NCBI RefSeq assembly: GCF_003248505.1
Contig: NZ_QFOA01000005.1
Coordinates: 62,001 to 126,000, forward strand
Length of the DNA: 64,000 nucleotides
Reading direction: 5' to 3'
Source: Sphingobium sp.
Lineage (GTDB): Bacteria; Pseudomonadota; Alphaproteobacteria; Sphingomonadales; Sphingomonadaceae
The notes beneath the pieces are model-generated. The model was given only the letters and a program-made list of their open reading frames with translations. It did no database searches and was not told the origin of the DNA. How positions within the stretch are numbered: position 1 is the first letter of the stretch; each line of letters opens with the position of its first letter. Of this stretch, positions 50,796-59,965 are shown piece after piece. A program made the translations under genes and the position numbers.

Positions 50796-51898
50796 CGCAA
50801 CGTCACGGTCGACGCGGTAAAGCCCGGGCCCAGCGCATTCAGGACGGACAGGGGCGGCAGTCCCGCCCGACGGTATCGGTCGAGTACGAAGAGGATGGTC
50901 GGTGCCGACATATTGCCGTGATCGTACAACACTTCGCGTTCCTTGATGAGCGACCCTTGATTAAGCGATAAAGCGTCCTCCAGCGCGTCGACGACTTTCG
51001 CGCCACCGGGATGGCATATGAACTGATCGACATCGTCGATGCCAAGGCCCTGCGGGGCCAGCATCTCGGCCATCGCCTGCCGCATCTCCCGCCGGGCGAA
51101 CACCGGGATGGCACGGTTCAGAACGACGCCAAGGCCGGTGGGCTCGGCACGCCAGCCCATGATGTCGAGCGTTTCGTTCCAAGTCTTTTCGGCGTTTCCG
51201 GTGATGTGGGCGAAGCCGTCTGTACCCGTCCGCAAGATACACGCGGCCGCTCCGTCCCCGAAAAGGGCGGTCGAAACGATGTCCGCCTTGTCCGCGTGAT
51301 CTGTTCGCAAGGCCAGGCTGCACAGTTCGACCGTGACGAACAATATCGTCGATCCCGGCATGGCCCGTGCAAGCTTGCTGGCCAGGCCGAGGCCCGTTGC
51401 GCCGCCGGCGCAGCCCAGACCGAAGACCGGGACACGCTGGACATCGTTGCGGAACGGCAGCCGCGCCATTGCGCGTGCCTCAAGACTGGGCGTTGCGATA
51501 CCTGTCGATGACACGGTAACGATCGCATCGACATCCTGAGCGCGAACGCCGGCCTGTTCGATCGCCTTTTGCGCGGCGGCGACGAACAGGTCCACTGCGA
51601 CATCGAGATAGACAGCTGCACGTTCGGGGAAAGAGCGGGGGCTGCGATACCAGTCCACCGGCATGGCAAGCTGGCGGTTCGAAACGCCTGCATTCGCATA
51701 GACCGAGGACAGGCGTTCGAAATCGGCGAAATCCTTGCCGATCAGATCGCGTGCCGTTTCGAGCGCCTGTGCCTGGGAGAGATGATAAGGCGGCGTTTCC
51801 GTCGCTAGCGATAATAGGGAAACCGGTTTCAAATAAGGCCGCCTGACGTAACCGGGGGACCGGCAAAAAAGGTTCTTGTGCGCAACGAGTTTGCCCAT
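50783..51898 (-). CDS. Type III polyketide synthase (chalcone synthase family)
   Basis: A 371-residue ketosynthase homodimer type. The catalytic triad is visible: Cys163 in VFGLGCAGGATGL, His296 in FICHPGGAKV and Asn329 in YDHGNMSAPT. Members in bacteria make alkylresorcinols or alkylpyrones from acyl-CoA and malonyl-CoA. The start ATG has AAGGGA upstream. It is divergent from an MFS exporter with a 62-bp shared promoter region. The starter unit and product are not determined. Confidence 0.93.
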   Translation of the reverse strand: MGKLVAHKNLFCRSPGYVRRPYLKPVSLLSLATETPPYHLSQAQALETARDLIGKDFADFERLSSVYANAGVSNRQLAMPVDWYRSPRSFPERAAVYLDVAVDLFVAAAQKAIEQAGVRAQDVDAIVTVSSTGIATPSLEARAMARLPFRNDVQRVPVFGLGCAGGATGLGLASKLARAMPGSTILFVTVELCSLALRTDHADKADIVSTALFGDGAAACILRTGTDGFAHITGNAEKTWNETLDIMGWRAEPTGLGVVLNRAIPVFARREMRQAMAEMLAPQGLGIDDVDQFICHPGGAKVVDALEDALSLNQGSLIKEREVLYDHGNMSAPTILFVLDRYRRAGLPPLSVLNALGPGFTASTVTLRCPA

Positions 51899-51906
51899 CA
51901 CGAGTT

Positions 51907-51944
51907 CCCTTTGTCTAGTAGCGATCGTGCGAGAGACACAAGGG
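51907..51944. promoter_or_regulatory. Inverted repeat between polyketide synthase and exporter genes
   Basis: CCCTTTGTCT (51907-51916) and AGACACAAGGG (51934-51944) are inverted arms differing by one inserted base, around a GCGATCGTGC centre. It fills the 65-bp divergent region, so one regulator could control both directions. No regulator gene adjoins it. Confidence 0.4.
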
Positions 51945-51963
51945 CCGACGGGGTGGCACGGTT

Positions 51964-53532
51964 ATGAATGATGGGGGCGACCTGAACGGTTGCGAAACGC
52001 AGACCGCCGGATATCGTGAGTGGATCGGTTTTGTCCTGATGTGCGTCGGGATGTTCATGGCGATCCTCGACATCCAGATCGTCGCCACATCCCTCCCCGC
52101 CATCCAGGCGGCGCTCCATATTGCGCCCGACCAGATGATATGGGTGCAGACGGCTTACCTCACCGCCGAAATCGTCGCCATACCGCTGACCGGGTATCTG
52201 ACCGCGAGACTGGGTATGCGCTGGCTGTTCCTGAGCGCGATCAGCCTCTTCACGGTCGCCTCGTTCGGCTGCGCGATGAGCAACGACTTTCACCAGTTGG
52301 TCGCATGGCGGATCGTACAGGGATTTTCCGGCGGCACGCTGATCCCCGCAGTGTTTGCCGCCGTATTCCTGCTCTTTCCGCCTCGTTCGCAGGCGCTGGC
52401 GACGACGATCGCGGGGGTGGCGGCGGTCCTGGCGCCCACTATCGGCCCGATTGTCGGCGGATGGATCACGCAATCCTATTCCTGGCACTGGCTGTTCCGC
52501 ATCAACATCCTTCCGGGCATCGTCGCTGCGACGGGCGTGGCGATCTTTCTGCGCGGAAAGGTCGCCGAACGGCACCGTGCGCGGCCCATCGACATTCTGG
52601 CGCTCATATTGCTCGGCACTGCCCTCGTCGCGTTGCAGATCGGTCTTAAAGACGCGCCGTCCCTGGGATGGAGAGCGCCTTCTGTCCTTGTCCTGCTAGG
52701 TTTGTCCGCAGTGAGCGCGGCAGCCTTCATCGGGCGGACATGGGTTTCGGCCTGCCCGCTGGTCGAATTGCGCTGCTTTGCCGATCGCCATTTTACGATC
52801 GGGTGCGTCCTGAGCTTCGTGCTCGGGTTCGGCCTGTTCGGATCGACCTACCTGATGCCCTTTTTCCTGGGGTTGGTGCGCGATCACGGCCCGCTGCGCA
52901 TCGGCGAGATCATGCTGGTGACAGGCCTCGCTCAACTCGCAACGGCGCCGCTTGCCGTCTATGCCGAGCGCCGGGTCGATCCCCGGTGGCTCACCGCCTT
53001 CGGCTTCGGGCTGTTTGCGATCGGCCTTCTGATGAGCGCGCATCAAACCGCGCAGACAGACTTTGCCGACATGCTGATCCCCCAGATCGTGCGGGGCGCG
53101 GCCATCATGTTCTGCCTGCTGCCCCCGACGCGGATGGCGCTGGGGCGATTGCCCGCGGCGATGGTGGCGGACGGGAGCGGTCTGTTCAACCTCATGCGCA
53201 ACTTAGGTGGCGCTGTCGGCCTGGCGATGATCGACACCACGATATTCGGCAGGGCGGCGAACGAAGCCAGCCAGATTGCCGGAAAGCTACGCGCGGGCGA
53301 TGTGGCGACGGCAGTGCGGATCGGCATACCCAGGGACGCTTTCCTCGAACAACGCGGACAGCCTGTCGACGAATTCACGACGGAGATGATCCGGCCTCTG
53401 GTGGAGAAGGCGTCGCTCGTCCCTGCGGTGAACGCGGCCTGGCTTTTATGCGGATTGCTGACGGCGCTCGTCCTGCTGACGCTGCTGTTTGCAAGGCGGA
53501 GCCATATGCCGACCGACGCGGCGGACCGGTAA
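51964..53532 (+). CDS. MFS exporter, DHA2 type, divergent from polyketide synthase
   Basis: A 522-residue, about 14-segment transporter. Motifs: CVGMFMAILDIQIVATSLPA, LTARLGMRWLFLSAISLF, and AWRIVQGFSGGTLIPAVFAA, all of the EmrB/QacA type. It has a periplasmic-side stretch near the C-terminus (DAFLEQRGQPVDEFTTEMIR) as in other DHA2 proteins. Divergent placement suggests it may export the polyketide product or a related lipid. Confidence 0.9.
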   Translation: MNDGGDLNGCETQTAGYREWIGFVLMCVGMFMAILDIQIVATSLPAIQAALHIAPDQMIWVQTAYLTAEIVAIPLTGYLTARLGMRWLFLSAISLFTVASFGCAMSNDFHQLVAWRIVQGFSGGTLIPAVFAAVFLLFPPRSQALATTIAGVAAVLAPTIGPIVGGWITQSYSWHWLFRINILPGIVAATGVAIFLRGKVAERHRARPIDILALILLGTALVALQIGLKDAPSLGWRAPSVLVLLGLSAVSAAAFIGRTWVSACPLVELRCFADRHFTIGCVLSFVLGFGLFGSTYLMPFFLGLVRDHGPLRIGEIMLVTGLAQLATAPLAVYAERRVDPRWLTAFGFGLFAIGLLMSAHQTAQTDFADMLIPQIVRGAAIMFCLLPPTRMALGRLPAAMVADGSGLFNLMRNLGGAVGLAMIDTTIFGRAANEASQIAGKLRAGDVATAVRIGIPRDAFLEQRGQPVDEFTTEMIRPLVEKASLVPAVNAAWLLCGLLTALVLLTLLFARRSHMPTDAADR

Positions 53533-53579
53533 GCCGACATCCGTCGGTTGCCAATTGCCGTTCCGCGCGTTGGTCCCGG

Positions 53580-53867
53580 ATGGCTGACACGATCGAGACC
53601 CTTGAAATGCGGATGGAAGCCGCGGCGCTGGCACTGGACTTCGAGGAAGCCCGGCGGTGTCGCGACATGATCAACCTCATGCGTGGCGGTGCGACCGCGG
53701 AAGAAGCGGCGAAGGCGGATTTTTCCGGGCTGGAACGACCGAAGCCCGGAGCGATGGGGCTGGGGACAAGCCAGCAGAAGATGGTATCGCCGCCCGGCTG
53801 GAAACCGCCTTCCAAACCCGATCCGATGACAAAAGGTCGTAGTTCGCCCAAAGGCAAAAGGCGATGA
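53580..53867 (+). CDS. Small UvrB/UvrC-motif protein
   Basis: A 95-residue protein from the ATG at 53580. Its N-terminus, ETLEMRMEAAALALDFEEAR and then RCRDMINLM, is the UVR motif (about 35 residues) found in UvrB, UvrC and regulators such as McsA/ClpC. The rest is Pro/Lys-rich and probably disordered. Larger open frames here are shadows. It overlaps the next gene by four bases. The function of stand-alone UVR proteins is unclear. Confidence 0.75.
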   Translation: MADTIETLEMRMEAAALALDFEEARRCRDMINLMRGGATAEEAAKADFSGLERPKPGAMGLGTSQQKMVSPPGWKPPSKPDPMTKGRSSPKGKRR

Positions 53868-54106
53868 ATGTGCGGGCAGCGCGCAAGGCGGCGATGGCCC
53901 TTATTGCAGAGAGGCAGGAGGGAAAGACCGTCTGCCCTAGCGAAATCGCGCGCGCAATGACGCAGGGCCACAATTGGCGGGATGCAATGCCGCAGGTCCA
54001 TGAGGCCATCGATGCGTTGCTGGTCGAAGGATCGGTGCAACTGAGCTGGAAGGGCGAGATCATGACGGAACGGTCCGGCCCCTATCGGATCGGTCGGCCG
54101 GATTAG
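53864..54106 (+). CDS. DUF3253-like winged-helix protein
   Basis: An 80-residue protein with the look of the DUF3253 family: RAARKAAMALIAERQEGKTV, then CPSEIARAM and WRDAMPQVHEAIDALLVEGS, ending SGPYRIGRP. The pattern fits a small winged-helix domain. It is coupled by an ATGA overlap to the UVR-motif gene. Function unknown. Confidence 0.78.
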   Translation: MNVRAARKAAMALIAERQEGKTVCPSEIARAMTQGHNWRDAMPQVHEAIDALLVEGSVQLSWKGEIMTERSGPYRIGRPD

Positions 54107-54175
54107 CCCTTTATGGCCGATGGGGCGGAAGGCCGCACCTTGCCATATGACAGGCCGATCATATAGGCACAGGGC

Positions 54176-54547
54176 ATGAAGATAGGCGCACTCTGGCTGA
54201 AATTGCAGATCGCCTGCGGGGATGCCGTTGCGCTGGGGCCGGGCAAGGCAGACCTGCTCGACGCCATCGCGGCGCAGGGGTCCATATCCGCTGCCGCTCG
54301 CGCGATGGGGATGAGCTATCGTCGGGCATGGCTTCTGGTCGACGAGATGAACCGCTGCTTCGATCCCCCGCTCGTGGAAACCTTGAAGGGGGGCGGCGTC
54401 GAACGGGGCGCACGCGTCACGCCGACCGGCATCGACGTTCTTCACGCCTATCGCGAAATGGAGCGGGACGCGGCCACAATCTCCGACCGGCCCGCTTATG
54501 CGCGGTTGCGAGCGAGCCTGCGGGCCGAACCCCTCCCGCCCGGATAG
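54176..54547 (+). CDS. ModE-like winged-helix regulator (HTH domain only)
   Basis: A 123-residue protein matching the N-terminal DNA-binding domain of ModE (LGPGKADLLDAIAAQGSISA then AARAMGMSYRRAWLLVDEMN). It lacks the molybdate-binding Mop/TOBE domains, as is usual for the short ModE-like group. The start follows the DUF3253 gene by about 70 bp. A ModE-type operator lies 20 bp after its stop, upstream of a TonB receptor, which is therefore its likely target. Sensing may need molybdate bound to another protein, or may not involve molybdate. Confidence 0.87.
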   Translation: MKIGALWLKLQIACGDAVALGPGKADLLDAIAAQGSISAAARAMGMSYRRAWLLVDEMNRCFDPPLVETLKGGGVERGARVTPTGIDVLHAYREMERDAATISDRPAYARLRASLRAEPLPPG

Positions 54548-54566
54548 GGCACGGCACCTCCTTTAT

Positions 54567-54590
54567 GTCTATATACGATTGAATATAGAC
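54567..54590. promoter_or_regulatory. ModE-type operator
   Basis: GTCTATAT, eight spacer bases, ATATAGAC: exact 8-bp inverted arms. The 8-8-8 geometry and TATAT-containing arms match the known E. coli ModE operator form (CGTTATAT, 8 bp, ACATAACG). It lies between the ModE-like gene and a TonB receptor, about 58 bp before the receptor start. Confidence 0.7.
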
Positions 54591-54647
54591 TCGATATACG
54601 AACGAACATCATGAACGGGGACACCCGTGCAACAGGGGTGTCCGTCG

Positions 54648-57017
54648 ATGTCGAAGCGTTTTGCGATCTTCTTATGTGGCGTTTGCTCGATCCTGCCGGG
54701 TCCATCCGCTTTCGCCCGGACGCCCGGCCCGTCTCCCGATGCGAACGCATTGCCGGATGTGATCGTCACAGCACGACGCCGGCCAGAAAGCGCGCAGAAG
54801 GTGCCTGCTGCCCTGTCCGTCGTCGGCGGCGATCTGCTCGACCGCAGCTACACGATCAACACCCAGGGACTGACGACGCTCCTTCCCAGCCTCAATTACA
54901 GTTCGGCCAATCCCCGCAATACCGCCTTCACCATCCGCGGATTGGGGTCGAGCGTGGTGGCTGTCAGCCAGGCCAACGACGGTCTGGAGCCAGGCGTCGG
55001 ATTCTACGTCGATCAGGTCTATCACGCGCGACCGGCGACCGCCGCGTTCGACTTTGCCGACATCGAGCAGGTCGAGGAGTTGCGCGGGCCGCAAGGCACC
55101 TTGTTCGGCAAGAACACAACCGCAGGGGCCCTCAACATCACGTCGCGCGCGCCGACTTTCACGCCGGAGGCGTTCGTCGAACTGTCATATGGCCAACGCG
55201 ACTTCGTGCAGGCGAAGGGGTGGGTGTCCGGGCCGATCACCGACACAATCGCCTATCGCCTGTCTGGCGTATCGACCCGCCGCGACGGCGTGATCCGCAA
55301 CGTTCGAACCGGTCGCGACACCAACACTCTGGGCACGCAGGCAATAAGGGGGCAGTTATTGTTTCAGCCCGACGATGGGCTTCAAATCCGCCTCATTGCC
55401 GATTTCACGAATTTCCAGGCCTATTGCTGCGGCCAGGTCTATCTGCGCACGGGCCAGAGCCTGCGCCCCGCGAATCGTCAGTTCGGCGGCCCTGCAGGTC
55501 TTGCCGCTCAATTTGGCTATACCCCCGCCAGCACTAACCCCTATGACCGCGTGACCGACATCGACGGCCCGCTTGGCGTCGATACCGATGAGGGCGGCGT
55601 GAGCGCGATCGCCGACTGGAATCTGGGCTTTGCGACGCTCACGTCCGTCAGCGCATGGCGGTTCTGGAACTGGGACGCGGAAAACGACCGCGACTATACC
55701 GGTCTTCCCGTCCAGCTATCTCAGCACATTCCTTCGCGGCAGGACCAGTATAGCCAGGAATTGCGTCTCGCATCCAACGGCGCCGGGCCGGTTTCCTACG
55801 TAGCGGGGTTGTACGGATTTCGGCAAAAGCTCGTGGGGCGCCCGATCAGCGTCTACGGCCCCGCCGCGGCGCGCTACCTGATCGGGACCACGACCGGTGC
55901 GGCGGGCACGCCAGTCCCGGCGAACCTCCTCGACGGCTACGGCCAGGACGGTCGCACCGACTTTCGCAGCGTCAGCTATGCCGCGTTCGGCGAACTGAAC
56001 TGGCGGGTCGTTCCGACCGTGACGGCCACGATCGGTCTGCGCTATACGCATGAGAAGAAGGACGGCTCTTATGACACGGTCGTCTCAGGCGGCCCCGCGA
56101 CCGGGAATGCCGCGCTCATCAACGCGCGTCTGGGCGTGTTGCGCCCGCAAAGTTATGAGGCGCACGACAGCGATGGCAGTTTGTCCGGTCGCGGCAATAT
56201 CGCATGGCAGGTGACGGAGGGTACGATGGCCTATGCCAGCTATGCGCGCGGTTTCAAGTCAGGCGGCATCAACATGTCGGGCCTGCCGCTGGATAATGGC
56301 AACCGCCCGGTTCTTGCGACCGCCGTCGTGCGTCCGGAGCGCAATCAAACTTATGAAATCGGCATCAAGAATAGCCTGTTAGACAGGCACCTTATATTCA
56401 ATATCGACGGTTTTTACACGAAAGTGCACGATTTTCAGGCAACGGTCGTCGAAAATTCGCTGACCCAAACGGTGCAGTTGCGCGGTTATCTTTCCAATAT
56501 TCCCGAAGTGACGGTGAAGGGGATCGAGGCGGACATGACAGCGGTGGTCGGGCGCGGCTTGAACCTGCGCGCCGGTTTGGCATGGTCGGACGGACGATAT
56601 AGCGACTATCCTGCGGGCCCTTGCCCGCTGGAGGTACAGACGGCAGCGACGACACAGTGCAGCCTTACCGGACGCCGACTGGCCTCACTCCCTCGTTTGG
56701 CGCTCACCGCAGGGCTGGATTACACACGGCCTGTCGGGCGCGGCGAGGCATTCGCGCATATCGATACCGTGTCGCGCAGCGGTTACAACGGCGATCCCAG
56801 CCTGTCGCGCTTCACCTATATTCGCGGATATACGCTGACCAACGCCAATATCGGCTATCGCTTTGCCAATGGACTTGAGCTGGTCGTGTGGGCGCGCAAC
56901 CTGTTCGATGCCGATTATATCCAGAACCTGACGATTCAGGCCGGCAATTCCGGCCTGATCCTGGGGTCGCCCAGCGAGCCACGCACGACCGGCGGGACAG
57001 TGCGGTTCCGGATATAG
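54648..57017 (+). CDS. TonB-dependent receptor downstream of ModE-like regulator
   Basis: A 789-residue outer-membrane receptor. From the ATG at 54648 a signal peptide ends near SAFA, followed by the TonB box DVIVTARRRPE and plug (SVVGGDLLDRSYTINTQGLT, then RNTAFTIRGLGSSV). LRGPQGTLFGKNTTAGALNI marks the end of the plug, and the barrel ends with TVRFRI. A GTG 21 bp upstream is an alternative start. The ModE-type operator just upstream suggests its transport is tied to molybdate, tungstate or another oxyanion/metal complex, which is not a common substrate for this family. Confidence 0.92.
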   Translation: MSKRFAIFLCGVCSILPGPSAFARTPGPSPDANALPDVIVTARRRPESAQKVPAALSVVGGDLLDRSYTINTQGLTTLLPSLNYSSANPRNTAFTIRGLGSSVVAVSQANDGLEPGVGFYVDQVYHARPATAAFDFADIEQVEELRGPQGTLFGKNTTAGALNITSRAPTFTPEAFVELSYGQRDFVQAKGWVSGPITDTIAYRLSGVSTRRDGVIRNVRTGRDTNTLGTQAIRGQLLFQPDDGLQIRLIADFTNFQAYCCGQVYLRTGQSLRPANRQFGGPAGLAAQFGYTPASTNPYDRVTDIDGPLGVDTDEGGVSAIADWNLGFATLTSVSAWRFWNWDAENDRDYTGLPVQLSQHIPSRQDQYSQELRLASNGAGPVSYVAGLYGFRQKLVGRPISVYGPAAARYLIGTTTGAAGTPVPANLLDGYGQDGRTDFRSVSYAAFGELNWRVVPTVTATIGLRYTHEKKDGSYDTVVSGGPATGNAALINARLGVLRPQSYEAHDSDGSLSGRGNIAWQVTEGTMAYASYARGFKSGGINMSGLPLDNGNRPVLATAVVRPERNQTYEIGIKNSLLDRHLIFNIDGFYTKVHDFQATVVENSLTQTVQLRGYLSNIPEVTVKGIEADMTAVVGRGLNLRAGLAWSDGRYSDYPAGPCPLEVQTAATTQCSLTGRRLASLPRLALTAGLDYTRPVGRGEAFAHIDTVSRSGYNGDPSLSRFTYIRGYTLTNANIGYRFANGLELVVWARNLFDADYIQNLTIQAGNSGLILGSPSEPRTTGGTVRFRI

Positions 57018-57098
57018 CGTGCCCCCGCCCCGCCGCGGCGGACCAGGAGAGTCTCCCTGTCCGTGGCGGAGGGTCTTTTCCGAAAAGATGCCGGAGGC

Positions 57099-58613
57099 TC
57101 AATCCTCCTGTTCCTTGATAACCAGCGATTTTCCATAATAATAAGACGGCTTGACCCCGGAAAGCGTCTGGAGCTTACGACCCTTCTTCGTCATCCAGGT
57201 GACTTCGACCTTCACAGGGGCGAGAGATTTTAGCCCGAAATGCAGCGGCGCTGCGTTTTCCGAATTGTACCCGTCCCCGGTCGATAGCTGGCGCGTAGCC
57301 AGTATCTTGCCCTTCCGGTCGTAGAGCCGCACTTCCGCGCCCATCCGGGTGAAGCGCCCCCGGGCATCGAGCAAGGTGATCGACAGGCTGCGTTTCGCGG
57401 CAGCACGATCGAGATCGTTGTGAAACAGGAAATGGCCGCCCTGGCTGGTATAGCCGCGCATCACGGACAGATCGAGCGCGCCGTCCCGGTCGTAATCGAC
57501 CCACTGCACGCCATGGTCGCCGACATTGAGCCGGGACGTTTCGGTCAGAACCTGCCGGAAGCCCTTGCCGCCCTCATTGTGGAACAGGCTGTCCCTGGGC
57601 TGCTGCTGGTCACGGGGACCGTGATAGGAAGTCACGTAGAGATCGATATAGCCATCATTGTCATAATCGCCCCACACGGCACCCACCGCATGATTGTCGA
57701 TCGCGACGCCCATGTCTTTTGCGACATTGGTGAACGTGCCGTCGCCATTGTTGCGATAGAGCGCGTTCACGCCGTAATTGGGGACGAACAGGTCCAGATA
57801 GCCGTCATTGTCGTAATCGCCGACCGCGCACCCGACGCCGCCTTCTTCCTTCGAACGCCCGGCATTGTCCATGCCAAGTTCGGGTGCGACGTCGGTGAAC
57901 GTGCCATCGCCATTGTTGCGCCAGAGCGCATCGGTCGCACCGGACTGGTTGGCGAGAAATACGTCGAGGAAGCCGTCCCGATTATAGTCGAACCAGCATG
58001 CGCCGACCGTCGGGCGGCTGTCGGATACGCCGGTTCCGACCGATATCTGCACGAACTTGCCGCCATCGTTGCGATAAAGGCTGTTGGGACCGATCCGGTT
58101 CGCGGCATAGACGTCCAGATCTCCGTCATTGTCGACATCGACAAAGCTGGTCTGACGCGCGGATCTGTTGGGGATCGTCAGGCCCACCTCCGGCGCGACA
58201 TTGGTGAACCTTTTGCCGCCTTCGTTATGGAATAGCAGGCTGAGATCGCCCGGCATGGTGGCGCCGCCCAGCAGGTCGATCCAGCCGTCTCCGTCATAAT
58301 CGCCCCATGCCACACCGCGCATTTCCGGGCCGGACGTCGGCAGGCCCATCTGCGGCCCGACATCGACGAAGGTGCCTTTGTCGTTGCGGTATAGCCGGAT
58401 GTTGCCGCCCTTCAAGGATACGACGAGGTCAAGATCGCCGTCATTGTCGAAGTCTGCCCAACTGTTGGACAGCGAACCGGCGATGGCGAAGTCGCCGGGC
58501 TGCACGGAAGTAAAGGGCGGCTCGCGAGAGACGGAAGCATCCTGTGCGAGCGCGGGCTGACAAAACAGGACGAGCGGCACGATATGGCAGAATCCGCGCG
58601 TGAATGACGGCAT
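57099..58613 (-). CDS. Secreted FG-GAP/VCBS repeat protein (CRTAC1 family)
   Basis: A 504-residue exported protein from the ATG at 58613 (AAGGGG ahead of it). A signal peptide ends near ALAQ. Seven or so FG-GAP repeats follow, with the calcium-binding-like motifs DFDNDGDLDL, DYDGDGWIDL, DVDNDGDLDV, DYDNDGYLDL and DYDNDGYIDL. The C-terminal part (AEVRLYDRKGKILATRQLST, GYNSENAAPLHFGL) is the ASPIC/UnbV domain of CRTAC1 proteins. It is a beta-propeller likely in the periplasm or at the cell surface. Downstream of an MFS carrier and FecR; partner unknown. Confidence 0.88.
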   Translation of the reverse strand: MPSFTRGFCHIVPLVLFCQPALAQDASVSREPPFTSVQPGDFAIAGSLSNSWADFDNDGDLDLVVSLKGGNIRLYRNDKGTFVDVGPQMGLPTSGPEMRGVAWGDYDGDGWIDLLGGATMPGDLSLLFHNEGGKRFTNVAPEVGLTIPNRSARQTSFVDVDNDGDLDVYAANRIGPNSLYRNDGGKFVQISVGTGVSDSRPTVGACWFDYNRDGFLDVFLANQSGATDALWRNNGDGTFTDVAPELGMDNAGRSKEEGGVGCAVGDYDNDGYLDLFVPNYGVNALYRNNGDGTFTNVAKDMGVAIDNHAVGAVWGDYDNDGYIDLYVTSYHGPRDQQQPRDSLFHNEGGKGFRQVLTETSRLNVGDHGVQWVDYDRDGALDLSVMRGYTSQGGHFLFHNDLDRAAAKRSLSITLLDARGRFTRMGAEVRLYDRKGKILATRQLSTGDGYNSENAAPLHFGLKSLAPVKVEVTWMTKKGRKLQTLSGVKPSYYYGKSLVIKEQED

Positions 58614-58630
58614 GAAATATCCCCTTCCTA

Positions 58631-59932
58631 TCATATTTGGCTGGTTTTGCGGGTATCGGGCATCCGCAGGTAGACGATGAGGGACACACCGATCAGGGCG
58701 GTGACATACCAGTAGAAGCCCCCCTCCATCCCGATATGCTTGAGCCAGAGCGCGACATATTCAGCCGTGCCGCCGAAGAGCGTATTGGCGAGCGCATAAG
58801 GCAGCGCGACGCCGAGCGCGCGAATGTTGGCGGGAAAAAGCTCTGCCTTCACGATTGCGTTGATCGACGTGTAGCCGGTGACGATCACCAGCCCCGCCAG
58901 CACCAGCAAAAACGCCCCGAAGGACGAAGTGACGCTTTGCAATGTCCGGAAAATCGCTGTCGTGCAGAGAACGCCCGCAACGCCGAAACCCACAAGAAGC
59001 GGCTTGCGACCGATGCGGTCGGACAACCAGCCTGCCATGGGTTGCAGAAGCATGTAGATGAACAGCGCCGACGCCATGATCGCGGTTGCGGTCTGCCGTC
59101 CGAACCCGGCGCTGTTGACCAGGAATTTCTGCATATACGTGCTGTAGGCGTAGAAGGCGAGCGTGCCACCTGCGGTCAGCGCCATCACCAGCAGCACCTC
59201 GCGCGGATGCCGGCGGATGAGAGTGAGGCCGCTCGACCGGGGGTGTTCGGGGACCGCCGCACTCCGATTGAAGGCTTCGGTTTCCTTAAGGCCCCGGCGC
59301 AGCCGATAGACGCCGATCGCCATCAGGCCGCCGATCACGAAAGGCACGCGCCAGCCCCATCGTTCTAGCTGATACTCGCTGAGGAAGAGCTGGAGGATCA
59401 GAAGAACGCACAGTGCCAGGAGCTGCCCGGCGATCAGCGTCACATATTGGAAGCTGGAAAAGAAGCCGCGCCGATCCTTATGCGCCATTTCCGAAAGATA
59501 GGTCGCGCTTGCGCCATATTCGCCGCCGATAGACAGCCCCTGAACGAGGCGGGCAAGCAGCAGTAGCGCGGGCGCGGCGACGCCGATGCTGGCGTAGCTC
59601 GGTATCGCAGCGATCATCAAGGATCCGCCCGCCATCATCATGACCGACAGGGTCAACCCCGCCTTGCGCCCTTTTCGGTCGGCGTAGATCCCCATCGCCC
59701 ACGCCCCGATCGGTCGCATGAGAAAACCTACGGCAAAAATCGCCGCAGCGTTCAGAAGCTGTGCCGTGCTGTCGTCCGAAGGGAAAAAGATTGGCGCGAA
59801 ATAGAGGGTGAAGGCGGAATAGACATACCAGTCGTACCACTCGATCAGGTTGCCGATGGATCCGCCGATAATGGATTTAAGGCGGTCCCGGCGAGAAATC
59901 GTGGCAGGTGCGAAAGACGAAACATGGTTCAT
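58631..59932 (-). CDS. MFS carrier, alpha-ketoglutarate/MHS type
   Basis: A 433-residue, 12-segment metabolite:H+ symporter. Motifs: GGSIGNLIEWYDWYVYSAFT, GIYADRKGRKAGLTLSVMMM, and LLARLVQGLSIGGEYGASAT, as in KgtP and related carriers. It is 17 bp upstream of the FG-GAP gene and downstream of fecR on the same strand, so all four may be cotranscribed with the sigma factor. It probably imports an organic acid that reaches the periplasm through the divergent TonB receptor. Confidence 0.9.
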   Translation of the reverse strand: MNHVSSFAPATISRRDRLKSIIGGSIGNLIEWYDWYVYSAFTLYFAPIFFPSDDSTAQLLNAAAIFAVGFLMRPIGAWAMGIYADRKGRKAGLTLSVMMMAGGSLMIAAIPSYASIGVAAPALLLLARLVQGLSIGGEYGASATYLSEMAHKDRRGFFSSFQYVTLIAGQLLALCVLLILQLFLSEYQLERWGWRVPFVIGGLMAIGVYRLRRGLKETEAFNRSAAVPEHPRSSGLTLIRRHPREVLLVMALTAGGTLAFYAYSTYMQKFLVNSAGFGRQTATAIMASALFIYMLLQPMAGWLSDRIGRKPLLVGFGVAGVLCTTAIFRTLQSVTSSFGAFLLVLAGLVIVTGYTSINAIVKAELFPANIRALGVALPYALANTLFGGTAEYVALWLKHIGMEGGFYWYVTALIGVSLIVYLRMPDTRKTSQI

Positions 59933-59965
59933 GTCCGTTGATACGGACGGCCCCGCGCCTTTCTG

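Noticed and set aside
57018..57098. Terminator between the ModE-linked receptor and the FG-GAP gene
   Set aside because: GGACCAGGAGA and TCTCCCTGTCC pair with two mismatches and no clear T-run follows; not strong enough to list.
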